From Phycisphaerales bacterium (GTDB lineage: Bacteria; Planctomycetota; Phycisphaerae; Phycisphaerales; SM1A02), in the NCBI GenBank assembly GCA_029260575.1, contig JAJDDB010000003.1:62001-126000 (forward strand): a stretch of DNA of 64,000 nucleotides, given 5' to 3'. Made by a program: the position numbers and the translations under genes. The notes below the pieces were generated by a model. It was not told where the DNA came from, did no database searches, and was given only the letters and a program-made list of their open reading frames with translations. Shown here piece by piece: positions 1-7,645 of the stretch. The stretch's first letter is position 1; the number at the start of each line of letters is the position of its first letter.

Positions 1-1
1 C

Positions 2-73
2 GAGCAGATCGCCATGGCCCGGCTGGAACAGCAGAATCAGGCTGGGACAGACAATCCACCAGCTAAGCCCTGA
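2..73 (+). CDS. C-terminal end of an unknown protein (partial)
   Basis: The window opens inside a reading frame that gives 23 residues (EQIAMARLEQQNQAGTDNPP, then AKP) and a TGA stop. The polar, Gln-rich tail looks like the end of a helical protein. Only the tail is present, so no function can be assigned. It lies on the same strand as the next gene, separated by about 420 bases. Confidence 0.4.
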   Translation, partial: EQIAMARLEQQNQAGTDNPPAKP

Positions 74-204
74 CCCAACCCCAATTCCTGGAAGAGCTTG
101 TATCGGGCCTCTTGCCCAGATTACCAACAATACGCTGGGCGACTGCGCCGTCGCGCCATCAGGAAAGACCATCAGTTCTGAGTTTTTCCTTCTGATTCAC
201 AGCA

Positions 205-480
205 AAATTCCTTGACGCGTGAGCAAATTGCGACCACTCTAGCTATGTCAGGGTAGGCGGAATCCGTCTCCTGACGTTCTGAGAGAGACAGAAGAGAGTG
301 AGCGCTGTGTTACGGGCGGACCGTGCAACGAGCGATTTATTATGCGCGCGTTGATCGAGCAGCGTTGAAAATGCAATGATCGTGCCCATGTGCGGGGCAT
401 TTAGAAATGTGTTCATTGGCCAATGAATAGGCTCGGGCACTACAGCACTGAAGCGAGTGCTCGAACCCGAGGAGAAACCA
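205..480 (+). promoter_or_regulatory. Long leader of the first PEP-CTERM-like gene
   Basis: Bases 74-494 hold no convincing gene. From about 205 the stretch matches the leader of the gene at 3140 in three blocks: AATTCCTTGAC (207-216, with a TTGAC -35-like core), a purine-rich block GAGAGA-AGAAGAGAG-GCGCTG (281-307), and GGGGCNTTT...TGTGTTNATTGGCC (394-421). No canonical -10 lies 17 bases from the TTGAC box. The TTGAC box is about 280 bases before the ATG, so the transcript would carry a long 5' leader. The region may be a promoter plus a regulatory leader; which part does what is unknown. Confidence 0.4.
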
Positions 481-494
481 GGAGGATCTCTCTT

Positions 495-1109
495 ATGAAA
501 GCTACAGCTAAGGCAGCATTGTTCGGAGGCGCACTGTTCGCCGCCGGCATGACAACCACGGCCGACGCGCAGTGGAACCTGGACGAAGTAACGTCATTCC
601 ACCAGGTGTTCGCAGGTCTCGGCGGGACACCGGGCGCACCCGGAAGCTACGGCTACGGTACCGGCTCCACGTATGTAATCTTCGGTGGCACACTGCAAGG
701 TGTCGGATACGCGGCGATTTCGGATTCGAATGTTTCCGCATATATCGACATCGCTGGTACCGGCTATGGCAATGCTCGAGCCATTGCCAACGTGACCGTG
801 GATGCTTCCAAGAAGATCTATGCGGACTGGGACTTCACAGGCTATGCCCCCGGCGCGTTTAGCTATGCCACGATCCAAGTGTACAACTTCGACACTGGAC
901 TTCTGGAATTTCAATATGGTCCGGGAACTTCCGGAGCAGGAGTCTCAATTATTCTGTCGCCTGGGGTCAACTACCAATTGGTGGTGGTCGCGGACGCTGA
1001 TGCACCCGCGTTTATGTGGGGCGGATTCAGCAAGCCCGTTCCGACTCCGGGAGCTCTTGCAGTGCTTGGACTGGGCGCGCTCGGTGTTCGACGCCGACGA
1101 CGATCCTGA
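495..1109 (+). CDS. Secreted PEP-CTERM-like protein
   Basis: A 204-residue exported protein of unknown function. It begins with a signal peptide (MKATAKAALFGGALFAAGMT, cleavage near ADA-QW) and ends in PTPGALAVLGLGALGVRRRR plus Ser: a Pro-Gly motif, a hydrophobic helix and an Arg cluster. This is the layout of PEP-CTERM sorting tails, in the PTPG/PAPG form common in Phycisphaerae. The middle is rich in Gly, Tyr, Ala and beta-type residues. The frame is open further upstream, but ATG 495 is preferred because AGGAGG precedes it at 480-485 and the signal peptide starts there. Such tails are normally processed by an exosortase, and none is seen here. A terminator follows. The sorting role is inferred from the tail alone. 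Confidence 0.8.
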   Translation: MKATAKAALFGGALFAAGMTTTADAQWNLDEVTSFHQVFAGLGGTPGAPGSYGYGTGSTYVIFGGTLQGVGYAAISDSNVSAYIDIAGTGYGNARAIANVTVDASKKIYADWDFTGYAPGAFSYATIQVYNFDTGLLEFQYGPGTSGAGVSIILSPGVNYQLVVVADADAPAFMWGGFSKPVPTPGALAVLGLGALGVRRRRRS

Positions 1110-1148
1110 CCAATACTGATCGCTTCCCTCAATTGAGGACAGACTCAA

Positions 1149-1179
1149 GGCCGTCCGTGCAACTCACGGGCGGCCTTTT
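1149..1179 (+). terminator. Rho-independent terminator after the first PEP-CTERM-like gene
   Basis: An 11-bp stem, GGCCGTCCGTG (1149-1159) with CACGGGCGGCC (1165-1175), has a 5-base loop and is followed directly by TTTT. The stem is complete apart from one G-T pair. It separates the secreted-protein gene from the sulfotransferase gene. Confidence 0.85.
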
Positions 1180-1194
1180 CTATTGTGGCCCACT

Positions 1195-2733
1195 ATGATT
1201 CGAGACATGCATCAGCCACAGTCACCAAAAGGGCCCAGCAGTGTTCAGGCGAAACGGGATAAACAGATCGCCGACGCGCAGCGCGCCATAAATGAAGATC
1301 GCATCCCCGATGCAATCACCATTCTTGATGCTTTTCGCAAGAAGGTGCCACGTGATCCGCGGGGCCTGTTCCTGACAGCCATCATCCTCGAACGAAGGGG
1401 AAATTCTTCAAAAGCGAGGGAACTCGCGCTCAAAGCATCCAAGTCGCTGGAGACTCCCGATACGCTTCTCTTGATCGCTCGATGCGACCGCAATAAGGGC
1501 AACACCGATGAATGCGTCGCGATGTGCAACAGACTCCTTCAGAAGTACCCAAATTTCCTTCCAGCCGTGCTTATGAAAGGTGGCGCGCTCGAGGAGGCGG
1601 GGCGTGCGGAGGAGGCCCAGGCTTGCCTGGAGCCGGTAATTCAAGGACACAAACAACGCGGCGAAGAGCCATTGCCGGTTGCGCGTTTCGAGTGGGCAAA
1701 ATTGCTCGTGCAACAGAAAGAGTACGACCAGGCGATTGAACTGCTTGAAGAAGACACCGACGGCCGCAACCTGGCCGATGTTGGACTCGCAACGATTGCA
1801 CAACATCTCAAAGCCAAGGCATACGATCGCAAGAAAGACTATGCCAACGCGTACTCAGCTGCGGATCAGGCCAACGAGATGTCGCGCGTTGACTTCAGCG
1901 AAGAACTCTATGCCGAGCAGGTAGATGTCCTCATTGAGAACTGGTCTTCCGATCGCCTGACGCTATACCCGCATAGCACATGCGAAAGCGAAGTGCCGAT
2001 CTTCATCGCCGGCATGCCGCGCAGTGGTACAAGCCTGATTGACCAGATAATCGACGCCCACCCTAAGGGCGCAGGCGTCGGCGAACTGGCAACAATCGAA
2101 TCGTTCGCGCTCAAACTCAGTCGTTCCTACAACCCGGACAAGCCGCCGGAGCAATGGTTCACCGGCATTAATGATCGATCATTCACACGTGTCGCGGAGA
2201 AGTATGTCCGCGAGATTACCAAGCTCAGCGCCCCCGGCGTCGAACGAATCGTCAACAAAGCCCTCGGCAACAACAAACTCGTCGGCCTGCTGGCGCTGCT
2301 ATTCCCGAAGACACGCATCATCCACGCTATCCGCGACCCCCGTGATGTCGCGGTGAGCTGCTTCATGGGAGGCTTCAACAACAAACTCCATGCATGGACG
2401 ACCCGTATCGACTGGGTTGCCCGCTCCTGGGAACAGTCGATGCGGATGATGAACCACTGGAAAGAGGTTCTGGACATCCCGATACTTGATGTCCACTACG
2501 AACGCCTGGTCAGCCACCCCGACACCGAATTTCCCCGCCTGATCGAGTTTCTCGGTCTGGAGTGGGACGATGCCTGCAGGGACTTCTACAAGAGCAAACG
2601 TACTGTTCGGACGCTCAGCTACGACCAGGTCAACCGGCCGCTGTACACCACCTCCGCCGGCCGGCATACCAACTACATCGAGTTCTTCCAGGATGTCCAG
2701 TTCCCGGACTACGACCCATATGCCCAGCCGTAG
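1195..2733 (+). CDS. TPR-sulfotransferase fusion
   Basis: A 512-residue protein with two parts. Residues about 20-240 are helical TPR-like repeats (for example AINEDRIPDAITILDAFRKK, then DPRGLFLTAIILERRGNSSK). Residues about 260-510 are a PAPS-dependent sulfotransferase: the 5'-phosphosulfate loop is FIAGMPRSGTSLIDQ and the 3'-phosphate region is IHAIRDPRDVAVSCF. The family moves sulfate from PAPS to a hydroxyl or amine on proteins, sugars or lipids; TPR-linked members are common in planctomycetes and proteobacteria. The substrate is unknown. No signal peptide is seen, so it is probably cytoplasmic. The start is uncertain: TTG 1183, ATG 1195 and ATG 1207 are in frame, and none has a strong ribosome site. 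Confidence 0.88.
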   Translation: MIRDMHQPQSPKGPSSVQAKRDKQIADAQRAINEDRIPDAITILDAFRKKVPRDPRGLFLTAIILERRGNSSKARELALKASKSLETPDTLLLIARCDRNKGNTDECVAMCNRLLQKYPNFLPAVLMKGGALEEAGRAEEAQACLEPVIQGHKQRGEEPLPVARFEWAKLLVQQKEYDQAIELLEEDTDGRNLADVGLATIAQHLKAKAYDRKKDYANAYSAADQANEMSRVDFSEELYAEQVDVLIENWSSDRLTLYPHSTCESEVPIFIAGMPRSGTSLIDQIIDAHPKGAGVGELATIESFALKLSRSYNPDKPPEQWFTGINDRSFTRVAEKYVREITKLSAPGVERIVNKALGNNKLVGLLALLFPKTRIIHAIRDPRDVAVSCFMGGFNNKLHAWTTRIDWVARSWEQSMRMMNHWKEVLDIPILDVHYERLVSHPDTEFPRLIEFLGLEWDDACRDFYKSKRTVRTLSYDQVNRPLYTTSAGRHTNYIEFFQDVQFPDYDPYAQP

Positions 2734-2879
2734 AACCAGCGTTTCAGCCCAGGAACACCGATCCACAGCCCTCCCAGGCTCTCAACGTTTGCCAGATTGA
2801 AGCATTCGCCGATCTGACACCCCCAGCGCCACGTCCCCTGTGGCTGTTGCCCGGCCGCTAACTCGCTGGAAAAGTCGGG

Positions 2880-3133
2880 AATTCCTTGACACAGGGGCCA
2901 TTGCCGGTCACATTAAGTACATCTGCGCGGTCCTCTCGGGCCGTTGCGGTGTGTTCGTAGAGAGAGAAAGAAGAGAGAGGGCGCTGCATTGCGGAGCAAT
3001 CCGCGCGGTGAGCGCCTTTGTTGTGTGCGCTCCTGCGACGGCCCCCAATGTAGTGAACAGTCTTGTCTCTCAGCGCTCCGCGATCGGGGCGTTTCAATTG
3101 TGTTTATTGGCCGTTCATCAAGTAGGAGGACTA
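2880..3133 (+). promoter_or_regulatory. Long leader of the second PEP-CTERM-like gene
   Basis: Bases 2734-3139 hold no gene. The stretch repeats the block order of the leader at 205-480: GAATTCCTTGACA (2879-2891), the purine block AGAGAGAAAGAAGAGAGAGG with GCGCTG (2961-2986), and GGGGCGTTT...TGTGTTTATTGGCC (3086-3112). Spacing between blocks is similar in both copies. The intervening sequence differs, so the shared blocks are either a recent duplication eroding at neutral sites or kept regulatory sequence. A good ribosome site, AGGAGG, lies at 3124-3129. Confidence 0.45.
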
Positions 3134-3139
3134 AGAGCC

Positions 3140-3904
3140 ATGAAACGAAACACAGCCGTAAAGGGCACGATTGCCCTGTGCACGGCGGCGCTGATTGCGC
3201 CGACGGCATTCGCAGACGTCGGCAGTCTGCACCAGTCAATGCGGGGCCCGTCGGTAGATGTTCTACCGAACTTCGGCGACCGTGACATCGAACCGGGCGA
3301 TACTTTCGCCTCTGCTGTCGGCGTATTCGGCGCAGGCGGTGGCGCGTTGTTATATGACGGTACTCCCGGTCCGTTCGCCTTTGGCGGCACATCTTCAATG
3401 GGCACGAATGGTATCTCCGCTGGCACCGGCTCTATCACGTCTTCAGTGACGGATCTCGGCAATGGTCAGCAGCAGATTGTCATCGAATGGTTCGAAGACG
3501 GTGGTACCCCCATGCTTCCGCAAGGCGGCACCCTTGGTGGTTCCCCTGTCACCACGATCAGCTTCGAGATTGACAGCGCCAATACCGGTCCTGATGGAAT
3601 CAATCCACTAGGCAACTTCGAATTCAAGCATCTGGAAGACACCCCCGGCGTCTTCTTGGCCGGCTTCGAATTGTTGGACACCCTTGGAAACGATCTGTTC
3701 GGTGGGACCGGCAGCTTCTTCGTGAACGCTGACGGCGGAGACATCGGCGGCGTGACGTTCATCAGTGCCGGTGCCAACGACCTCGGCAACTTCGGTATCG
3801 CTGGCGGTCGCGCAACGATCGTCATCACCAAGGTTCCCGCACCGGGCGCGCTTGCGCTTCTCGGTATTGCTGGCGTGATTGGTTCACGCCGTCGTCGTTC
3901 CTGA
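3140..3904 (+). CDS. Secreted PEP-CTERM-like protein
   Basis: A 254-residue exported protein. The signal peptide is MKRNTAVKGTIALCTAALIA with cleavage near AFA-DV. The C-terminus is VPAPGALALLGIAGVIGSRR plus RRS, a PEP-CTERM-like sorting tail of the PAPG type. The body is Gly/Thr/Asp-rich and probably beta-structured (for example TTISFEIDSANTGPDGINPL). The frame runs open for 100 codons upstream, but ATG 3140 has AGGAGG 11 bases before it and begins the signal peptide. It shares leader blocks with the gene at 495, although the two bodies show no obvious similarity. Surface or matrix location is inferred from the tail. A strong terminator follows. Confidence 0.8.
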   Translation: MKRNTAVKGTIALCTAALIAPTAFADVGSLHQSMRGPSVDVLPNFGDRDIEPGDTFASAVGVFGAGGGALLYDGTPGPFAFGGTSSMGTNGISAGTGSITSSVTDLGNGQQQIVIEWFEDGGTPMLPQGGTLGGSPVTTISFEIDSANTGPDGINPLGNFEFKHLEDTPGVFLAGFELLDTLGNDLFGGTGSFFVNADGGDIGGVTFISAGANDLGNFGIAGGRATIVITKVPAPGALALLGIAGVIGSRRRRS

Positions 3905-3981
3905 GAAAAAATCACTCACTTCTCTTCAACGACATTCTGTTGCTCGACGTGACACTCAGAGCGACTACGAAAGCAGCCAAC

Positions 3982-4018
3982 GAACCGGCCCGCAACGCAG
4001 CGGGCCGGTTCTCTTTTT
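3982..4018 (+). terminator. Rho-independent terminator
   Basis: A perfect 12-bp stem, GAACCGGCCCGC (3982-3993) with GCGGGCCGGTTC (4000-4011), has a 6-base loop and is followed by TCTTTTT. It closes the transcript of the gene at 3140. Bases 4019-4217 contain nothing recognisable. Confidence 0.92.
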
Positions 4019-4217
4019 GCAATCTTCATCTGGCTCGCAACTGTCCCCGGAACGGCCCTTTGCGCTGCCTGACAAGGGTTTGGGTTCGAGAATCTGATCC
4101 CAATTAGGCAACTCTCTCTCGGCGATCGATGTAGTCGGGTTATAGTACGACTGAACAGTTGGCGAGGGGGCTTCCGTGGGTTTACACCGCTTCCCCATGA
4201 GAGAGAGGGAGAGACCA

Positions 4218-4686
4218 ATGAGCAGGGATTTCGCGCGCAATCGGCTTCTCTGACTTTGGAGATAACGTCTTCATCACGGATCAGTACGAACACCTGGGCG
4301 TGACATTCACCGATGGCAATGATCTCACATCCGGCGTTTCGCCACTTACCTATCCGCAGGACGGCTGGGGGCTGGATGGCAATGGCGATATCGATCTTCT
4401 GTTCGATGCACCTCGGACGTTTCTCGCGGTGGATTACCCGGGGAGTATGCGTTTCGAACTGTTCTTGGACGGCCAATTGGTCGGAGATGAGGTTTTTGCA
4501 ACCAATGGGAGAGGTAATTTTGCGGGTGTGATCTCAACAATCCCGTTCGACTCAGTAGTGTTATCAGATATTGCGGACCCACAAGTCTTCATCGAAGACC
4601 TGCACTTCACACGCATTCCGGGGCCATCAGGCCTCGTAGTTCTATCAGGTGTATTGTTCGCGCGTTCACGCAGCAGGCGATCCTGA
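4218..4686 (+). pseudogene. Broken PEP-CTERM-like gene lacking its signal peptide
   Basis: A protein-like frame runs from 4222 to the stop at 4686 and reads AGISRAIGFSDFGDNVFITD, then QYEHLGVTFTDGND, ending PGPSGLVVLSGVLFARSRSR plus RS. The final part is a PEP-CTERM-like tail. The frame has a stop at 4219 and no ATG near its beginning. The only ATG with a plausible purine-rich ribosome site (4218) is in another frame and ends after 11 codons at a TGA. No signal peptide is encoded in any frame. The simplest reading is a gene that lost its signal-peptide segment or suffered a frameshift. A GTG at 4300 could start a 128-residue product, but it would cut into the conserved-looking N-terminal segment. 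Confidence 0.6.
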
Positions 4687-4699
4687 CACATCTTCGCGC

Positions 4700-4972
4700 T
4701 TTCCGGAGACGTCCTGAAGACTTGCGGAGACGTACTCGCGCTTTGCGGAGAGGTCCTGAAGATTTCCGGAGCGGTCTTCAAACTTTGCGGAGCGCTCCTG
4801 AAAACTCCCGGAGCGGTAATGAAACTTTCCGGAGCGGTCCTGAGAACTTCCGGAGCGCTCCTGAAGACTTCCGGTGCGGTAATGAAACTTTGCGGAGCGC
4901 TCCGGAAACTTCCGCTTGCGGTCCTGAAGACCTCGCTTGCGCTCCGGGAAGTTTCCGGGAGCTTCTTTTCCG
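4700..4972. repeat. 21-bp tandem repeat array, about 13 copies
   Basis: Strict 21-base periodicity without gaps, starting 13 bases after the stop of the broken gene. The consensus is about TTTCCGGAGCGGTCCTGAAGA; units begin at 4700, 4721, 4742 and so on up to the unit at 4952. Copies differ by a few substitutions and never by length, so every frame keeps a 7-residue period. On the minus strand one frame reads SFRSAPQ, SFITAPE, VFRSAPE, VLRTAPE; on the plus strand another reads NFRSAPE, DFRCGNE, TLRSAPE. Frames stay open on both strands, so openness alone does not show that it is translated. No credible start with a ribosome site was found on either strand. Confidence 0.85.
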
Positions 4973-5097
4973 GACGTTGAGACGCATTCAAAGCGAACAA
5001 ACGCTGATCTGTCATCAAATGGACCTACAAATCGCTGATGCCACGTCGTCATGCGGGTTGCTGCCTGCGCGCGATGTGTGCAGCGCTGAAGTGACTC

Positions 5098-5259
5098 ATG
5101 TCATGCGCCGATGGTTGGCTCCAATGCAGTGCGAACAACAACTGTTGGATGCTGCACTACTTGAACTGGCACGTTCCGGGTTGCACCTACGGCGGTAGCT
5201 GCGACATCTGCCCGGACGACGACCCGTTCGGCCCGACGCTTCACACTTGCAGTGGCTGA
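5098..5259 (+). CDS. Small Cys-rich ORF (53 residues), unknown
   Basis: The frame ATG 5098 to TGA 5259 encodes MSCADGWLQCSANNNCWMLH and continues to a Cys-rich end, CTYGGSCDICPDDDPFGPTL, then HTCSG. Seven cysteines, three tryptophans and a CDIC motif are more protein-like than chance. It has no signal peptide and no clear ribosome site. A perfect hairpin follows 45 bases downstream. It could be a real small metal- or disulfide-binding protein, or the remnant of the end of a longer secreted protein. It lies between two 21-bp repeat arrays. Confidence 0.35.
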   Translation: MSCADGWLQCSANNNCWMLHYLNWHVPGCTYGGSCDICPDDDPFGPTLHTCSG

Positions 5260-5304
5260 TGTCCGCGGCCAATGGAGAGGCGCACAGGAAATCGCCACAA
5301 ACCC

Positions 5305-5350
5305 AAAGTACCCGGACCCGCATCTCAATGGATGCGGGTCCGGGTACTTT
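5305..5350. terminator. 20-bp perfect hairpin
   Basis: AAAGTACCCGGACCCGCATC (5305-5324) pairs perfectly with 5331-5350 around the 6-base loop TCAATG. The arms end in AAAG and CTTT, so both strands get a short T run and it could end transcription both ways. It sits between the plus-strand features ending near 5259 and the minus-strand gene ending at 5576. Confidence 0.65.
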
Positions 5351-5387
5351 ATCTATCCAATCAGCTAAGTGGTCGCGCCGCCGAGAT

Positions 5388-5492
5388 ATCACCGAATGAC
5401 GCGGAGAGTTCGTCACTTCCCGTGAGAGTTTTGCGAAATCACGCCGGCAGTTCACGAAATGGCGCGAGGAGATCGCGAAATGCTACTTGGAA
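5388..5492. repeat. Second, degenerate 21-bp repeat array, about 5 copies
   Basis: Units of exactly 21 bases begin at 5388, 5409, 5430, 5451 and 5472. The best conserved element is (A/T)TCRCGAAATGNCGCGAGGAG, as in 5451-5471. On the minus strand a frame reads heptads of the type AFRDLLA, PFRELPA, which recalls the xFRxxxx heptads of the array at 4700. The sequence is otherwise different from that array. The rest of 5260-5575 holds only the hairpin at 5305. Confidence 0.55.
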
Positions 5493-5575
5493 TCTGTTCG
5501 GTCAATCGCTCTTACGCATGCGACAACTGTGCGGACGGCGAATGCTGCGCCGGCGACAGGCAGCGCCTGATGTTC

Positions 5576-6769
5576 TCAAAAAAGCAGCTCGGTAATGGCA
5601 TCTGCGACCAGTTCGTACTGCTGCGGCCGGTTGTAAATCTGACACGATGCCCTGATCCACCACCGCCCATTCCAGTCGATGATCGGAACTTCGATCTGCC
5701 AGCGATCCCACAACTCTCGCTGCAACTGCATCGGCTCTTCGTACCTGGGCGGAATCTCCGGCAGCGCAACCGTGGTCATCGAACCGATCATCGAACCATC
5801 CAGCGGCGTCGTCGGCGGCACACCCCACCGCTGCGTCCACAGTTGCTGCACCCATGTCGCAAGTTCATGATTGTGTCCGCGCACGGCCTTCCAGCTGAAC
5901 CGCTCGAAATACGACAGCGCTTCATCCACGCATAACCACGGCGAAATGTCGCGCGTTCCCTGCCAGTTGAATTCAGCAACGAAACCTTCATCCATGAAGT
6001 GACTAATGACCGGCGGGTGGATCCCCAGCTGCCGATCCGGCCGAGCCCACAGAAACGCAGCCCCCGGCGGCGCGCTGACCCACTTGTGCAGGTTGCCCGC
6101 ATACCACGATGGGTTCAACGCTTCGATGTCGACATCAAGCATGCCCGGCGCATGCGCACCGTCGACGAGCACTGCTATGTCCTGCTGCTCGCATAAGGCT
6201 ATCAACTGTTTGATGGGAAATACGACAGCAGTCGGCGACGTGACGTGATCAACGATCAACATTCGTGTACGCGCCGTGAGAGCAGCATGAATCGCATCCA
6301 TGATCTGTGCAGAACTGTGCAGTGGAAACGGAACCGGAACTTCTCTGAAAGTTGCACCCCGTTCACGCGCGACCAGTTCCAGCGTGCGTCGAACCGCGTT
6401 GTAGACATGTGTCGTCGTGAGTATTTCATCACCCGGATCAAACTGCGTCGATCGCAATACAGCATTGATCCCGGCGGTGGCGTTGGTCACAAACGCCAGA
6501 TTATCTACGCTGGCCTTGAGGAAGCCTCCCAGACGTGTGCGTGCCTGCTGTATGAGACCATCTCGGTGACGATCGAGATATTCAATCGGGCTGGCCTCGA
6601 ATTCATGTCGCCTGTGAATCTGAGCTTCCAGGACACTTCTGGGTCGCGCACCAAAGCAGCCGTGATTCAGAAAGACGATTTCCGGATCAAGCATCCACTG
6701 TGCTGTGATGTCATCCTGAAGCGGCTCAGGCGGGCTGACGCCCTCAGATGCAGTATGACTTGAATTCAT
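5576..6769 (-). CDS. Class V aminotransferase, isopenicillin N epimerase-like
   Basis: A 397-residue PLP enzyme of the aminotransferase class V fold. Visible landmarks are FLNHGCFGARPRSVLEAQ near residue 32 (typical of the isopenicillin N epimerase-like branch), the cofactor Asp in VLVDGAHAPGM, and the PLP-binding Lys in AGNLHKWVSAP. Family members are amino-acid epimerases, cysteine desulfurase/lyase-like enzymes and kynureninase relatives, so the reaction cannot be named. The full family length is present and no export signal is seen. ATG 6769 begins a polar N-terminus ahead of the conserved fold. It stands alone on the minus strand and its 3' end faces the hairpin at 5305. Confidence 0.88.
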   Translation of the reverse strand: MNSSHTASEGVSPPEPLQDDITAQWMLDPEIVFLNHGCFGARPRSVLEAQIHRRHEFEASPIEYLDRHRDGLIQQARTRLGGFLKASVDNLAFVTNATAGINAVLRSTQFDPGDEILTTTHVYNAVRRTLELVARERGATFREVPVPFPLHSSAQIMDAIHAALTARTRMLIVDHVTSPTAVVFPIKQLIALCEQQDIAVLVDGAHAPGMLDVDIEALNPSWYAGNLHKWVSAPPGAAFLWARPDRQLGIHPPVISHFMDEGFVAEFNWQGTRDISPWLCVDEALSYFERFSWKAVRGHNHELATWVQQLWTQRWGVPPTTPLDGSMIGSMTTVALPEIPPRYEEPMQLQRELWDRWQIEVPIIDWNGRWWIRASCQIYNRPQQYELVADAITELLF

Positions 6770-7645
6770 GGTTGGAGCGTATACGTGCCGCTGCTGGACT
6801 GCCAGAGCGATACGGGGGTACGCATCTCAACTTTTCCCGAACATGGGCCGGAACAATTCTGCGTCTCGCAATGTTCAGCCAACGCAGAACTCATTTCTGG
6901 CAGCAACGGAAAATTCTCAACTCGATCTTGCTATACGGACGATGTTCGGGTAACGTAGACCAAACGGATTCGCGCCACAAATGTGGAGGTCGCGTGTCGC
7001 ACCGGTCGAGATGCTCAGACCGAACAACGAGAGTCCACCAGATGTTGGGGACACTCCAAGCGGCAACACGACTTGAGGTAGCCATGAACGACGCACTGGT
7101 AAAGCTTGGGCCCGGCGGGACGTATCAAACGCACTATCTGCCCTCTGAAAGCAGAAACCTTGCTGTTCAGACCGGCAAATCGAGTCAGGAATCGTCATCT
7201 GACAGTCGTCAGCAACAACAGCACAAGTCACACGACGCCAGCAGTACCGCAGCAATCCTCCCGATGCATCGAATCAGGCTCGGCGGCACGCTTCTGGCCA
7301 GATTCTTCGGCATCGACTGCGTTGAAATCAGCGACGCAGCACTGAACCAGGACCGCAATGCCGAACGATGCCTCCCAGCGCGCGTTGACCGGCCAATTCC
7401 CTCACGCGCGACTGTGAGCGATCCGCAAAACGCCTTGGCAGCCTGGTTGCAAAGTCAGCGTAACACGATCGAACATGTCTTGAATCACTTCGAGGCATTG
7501 ACGCGCAGACTTCAGCGCATCATCCCCACCGCAGACTCTCAACGCCCGGCATACGTATACGCGTCTGCCAGCATCTCTCCCGAACAACAGTCATCAACCA
7601 ATGTTCCAACCATGAAGTCGGACATGTCCGGACTGGAGAATCGAC
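6770..7645. other. 876-base stretch without a confident gene
   Basis: A plus-strand frame is open from 6748 to 7851 and would give 367 residues. It overlaps the start of the aminotransferase gene and runs 200 bases into lexA in another frame. Its composition (many Arg, Gln, Ser, Thr) has no recognisable domain. The piece from ATG 7082 to about 7600 is the most protein-like, with one amphipathic helix (NALAAWLQSQRNTIEHVLNH). Minus-strand frames are short. A small unrecognised gene is possible, but I would not call one. Confidence 0.4.
7619..7630. promoter_or_regulatory. Candidate LexA operator before lexA
   Basis: CGGACATGTCCG is a perfect 12-base palindrome ending 15 bases before the lexA start codon. 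LexA repressors usually bind a palindrome in their own promoter. This site is not the proteobacterial CTG-N10-CAG box nor the GAAC-N4-GTTC box, so the assignment rests on position and symmetry only. Confidence 0.35.

Noticed and set aside
2840-3139. A 100-residue N-terminal extension of the second PEP-CTERM-like protein
   Set aside because: It covers the conserved leader blocks, and the signal peptide and ribosome site mark ATG 3140 as the start.
4300-4686. An intact 128-residue gene starting at GTG 4300
   Set aside because: The protein-like frame continues upstream to 4222 with typical family sequence, and no ribosome site or signal peptide lies at 4300. A broken gene explains it better.
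4434-5052. Two minus-strand frames and one plus-strand frame through the 21-bp array as heptad-repeat proteins
   Set aside because: The 21-base period keeps all frames open, so openness is not evidence. No ribosome site was convincing, and the 194-residue minus frame ends antisense inside the PEP-CTERM-like pseudogene.
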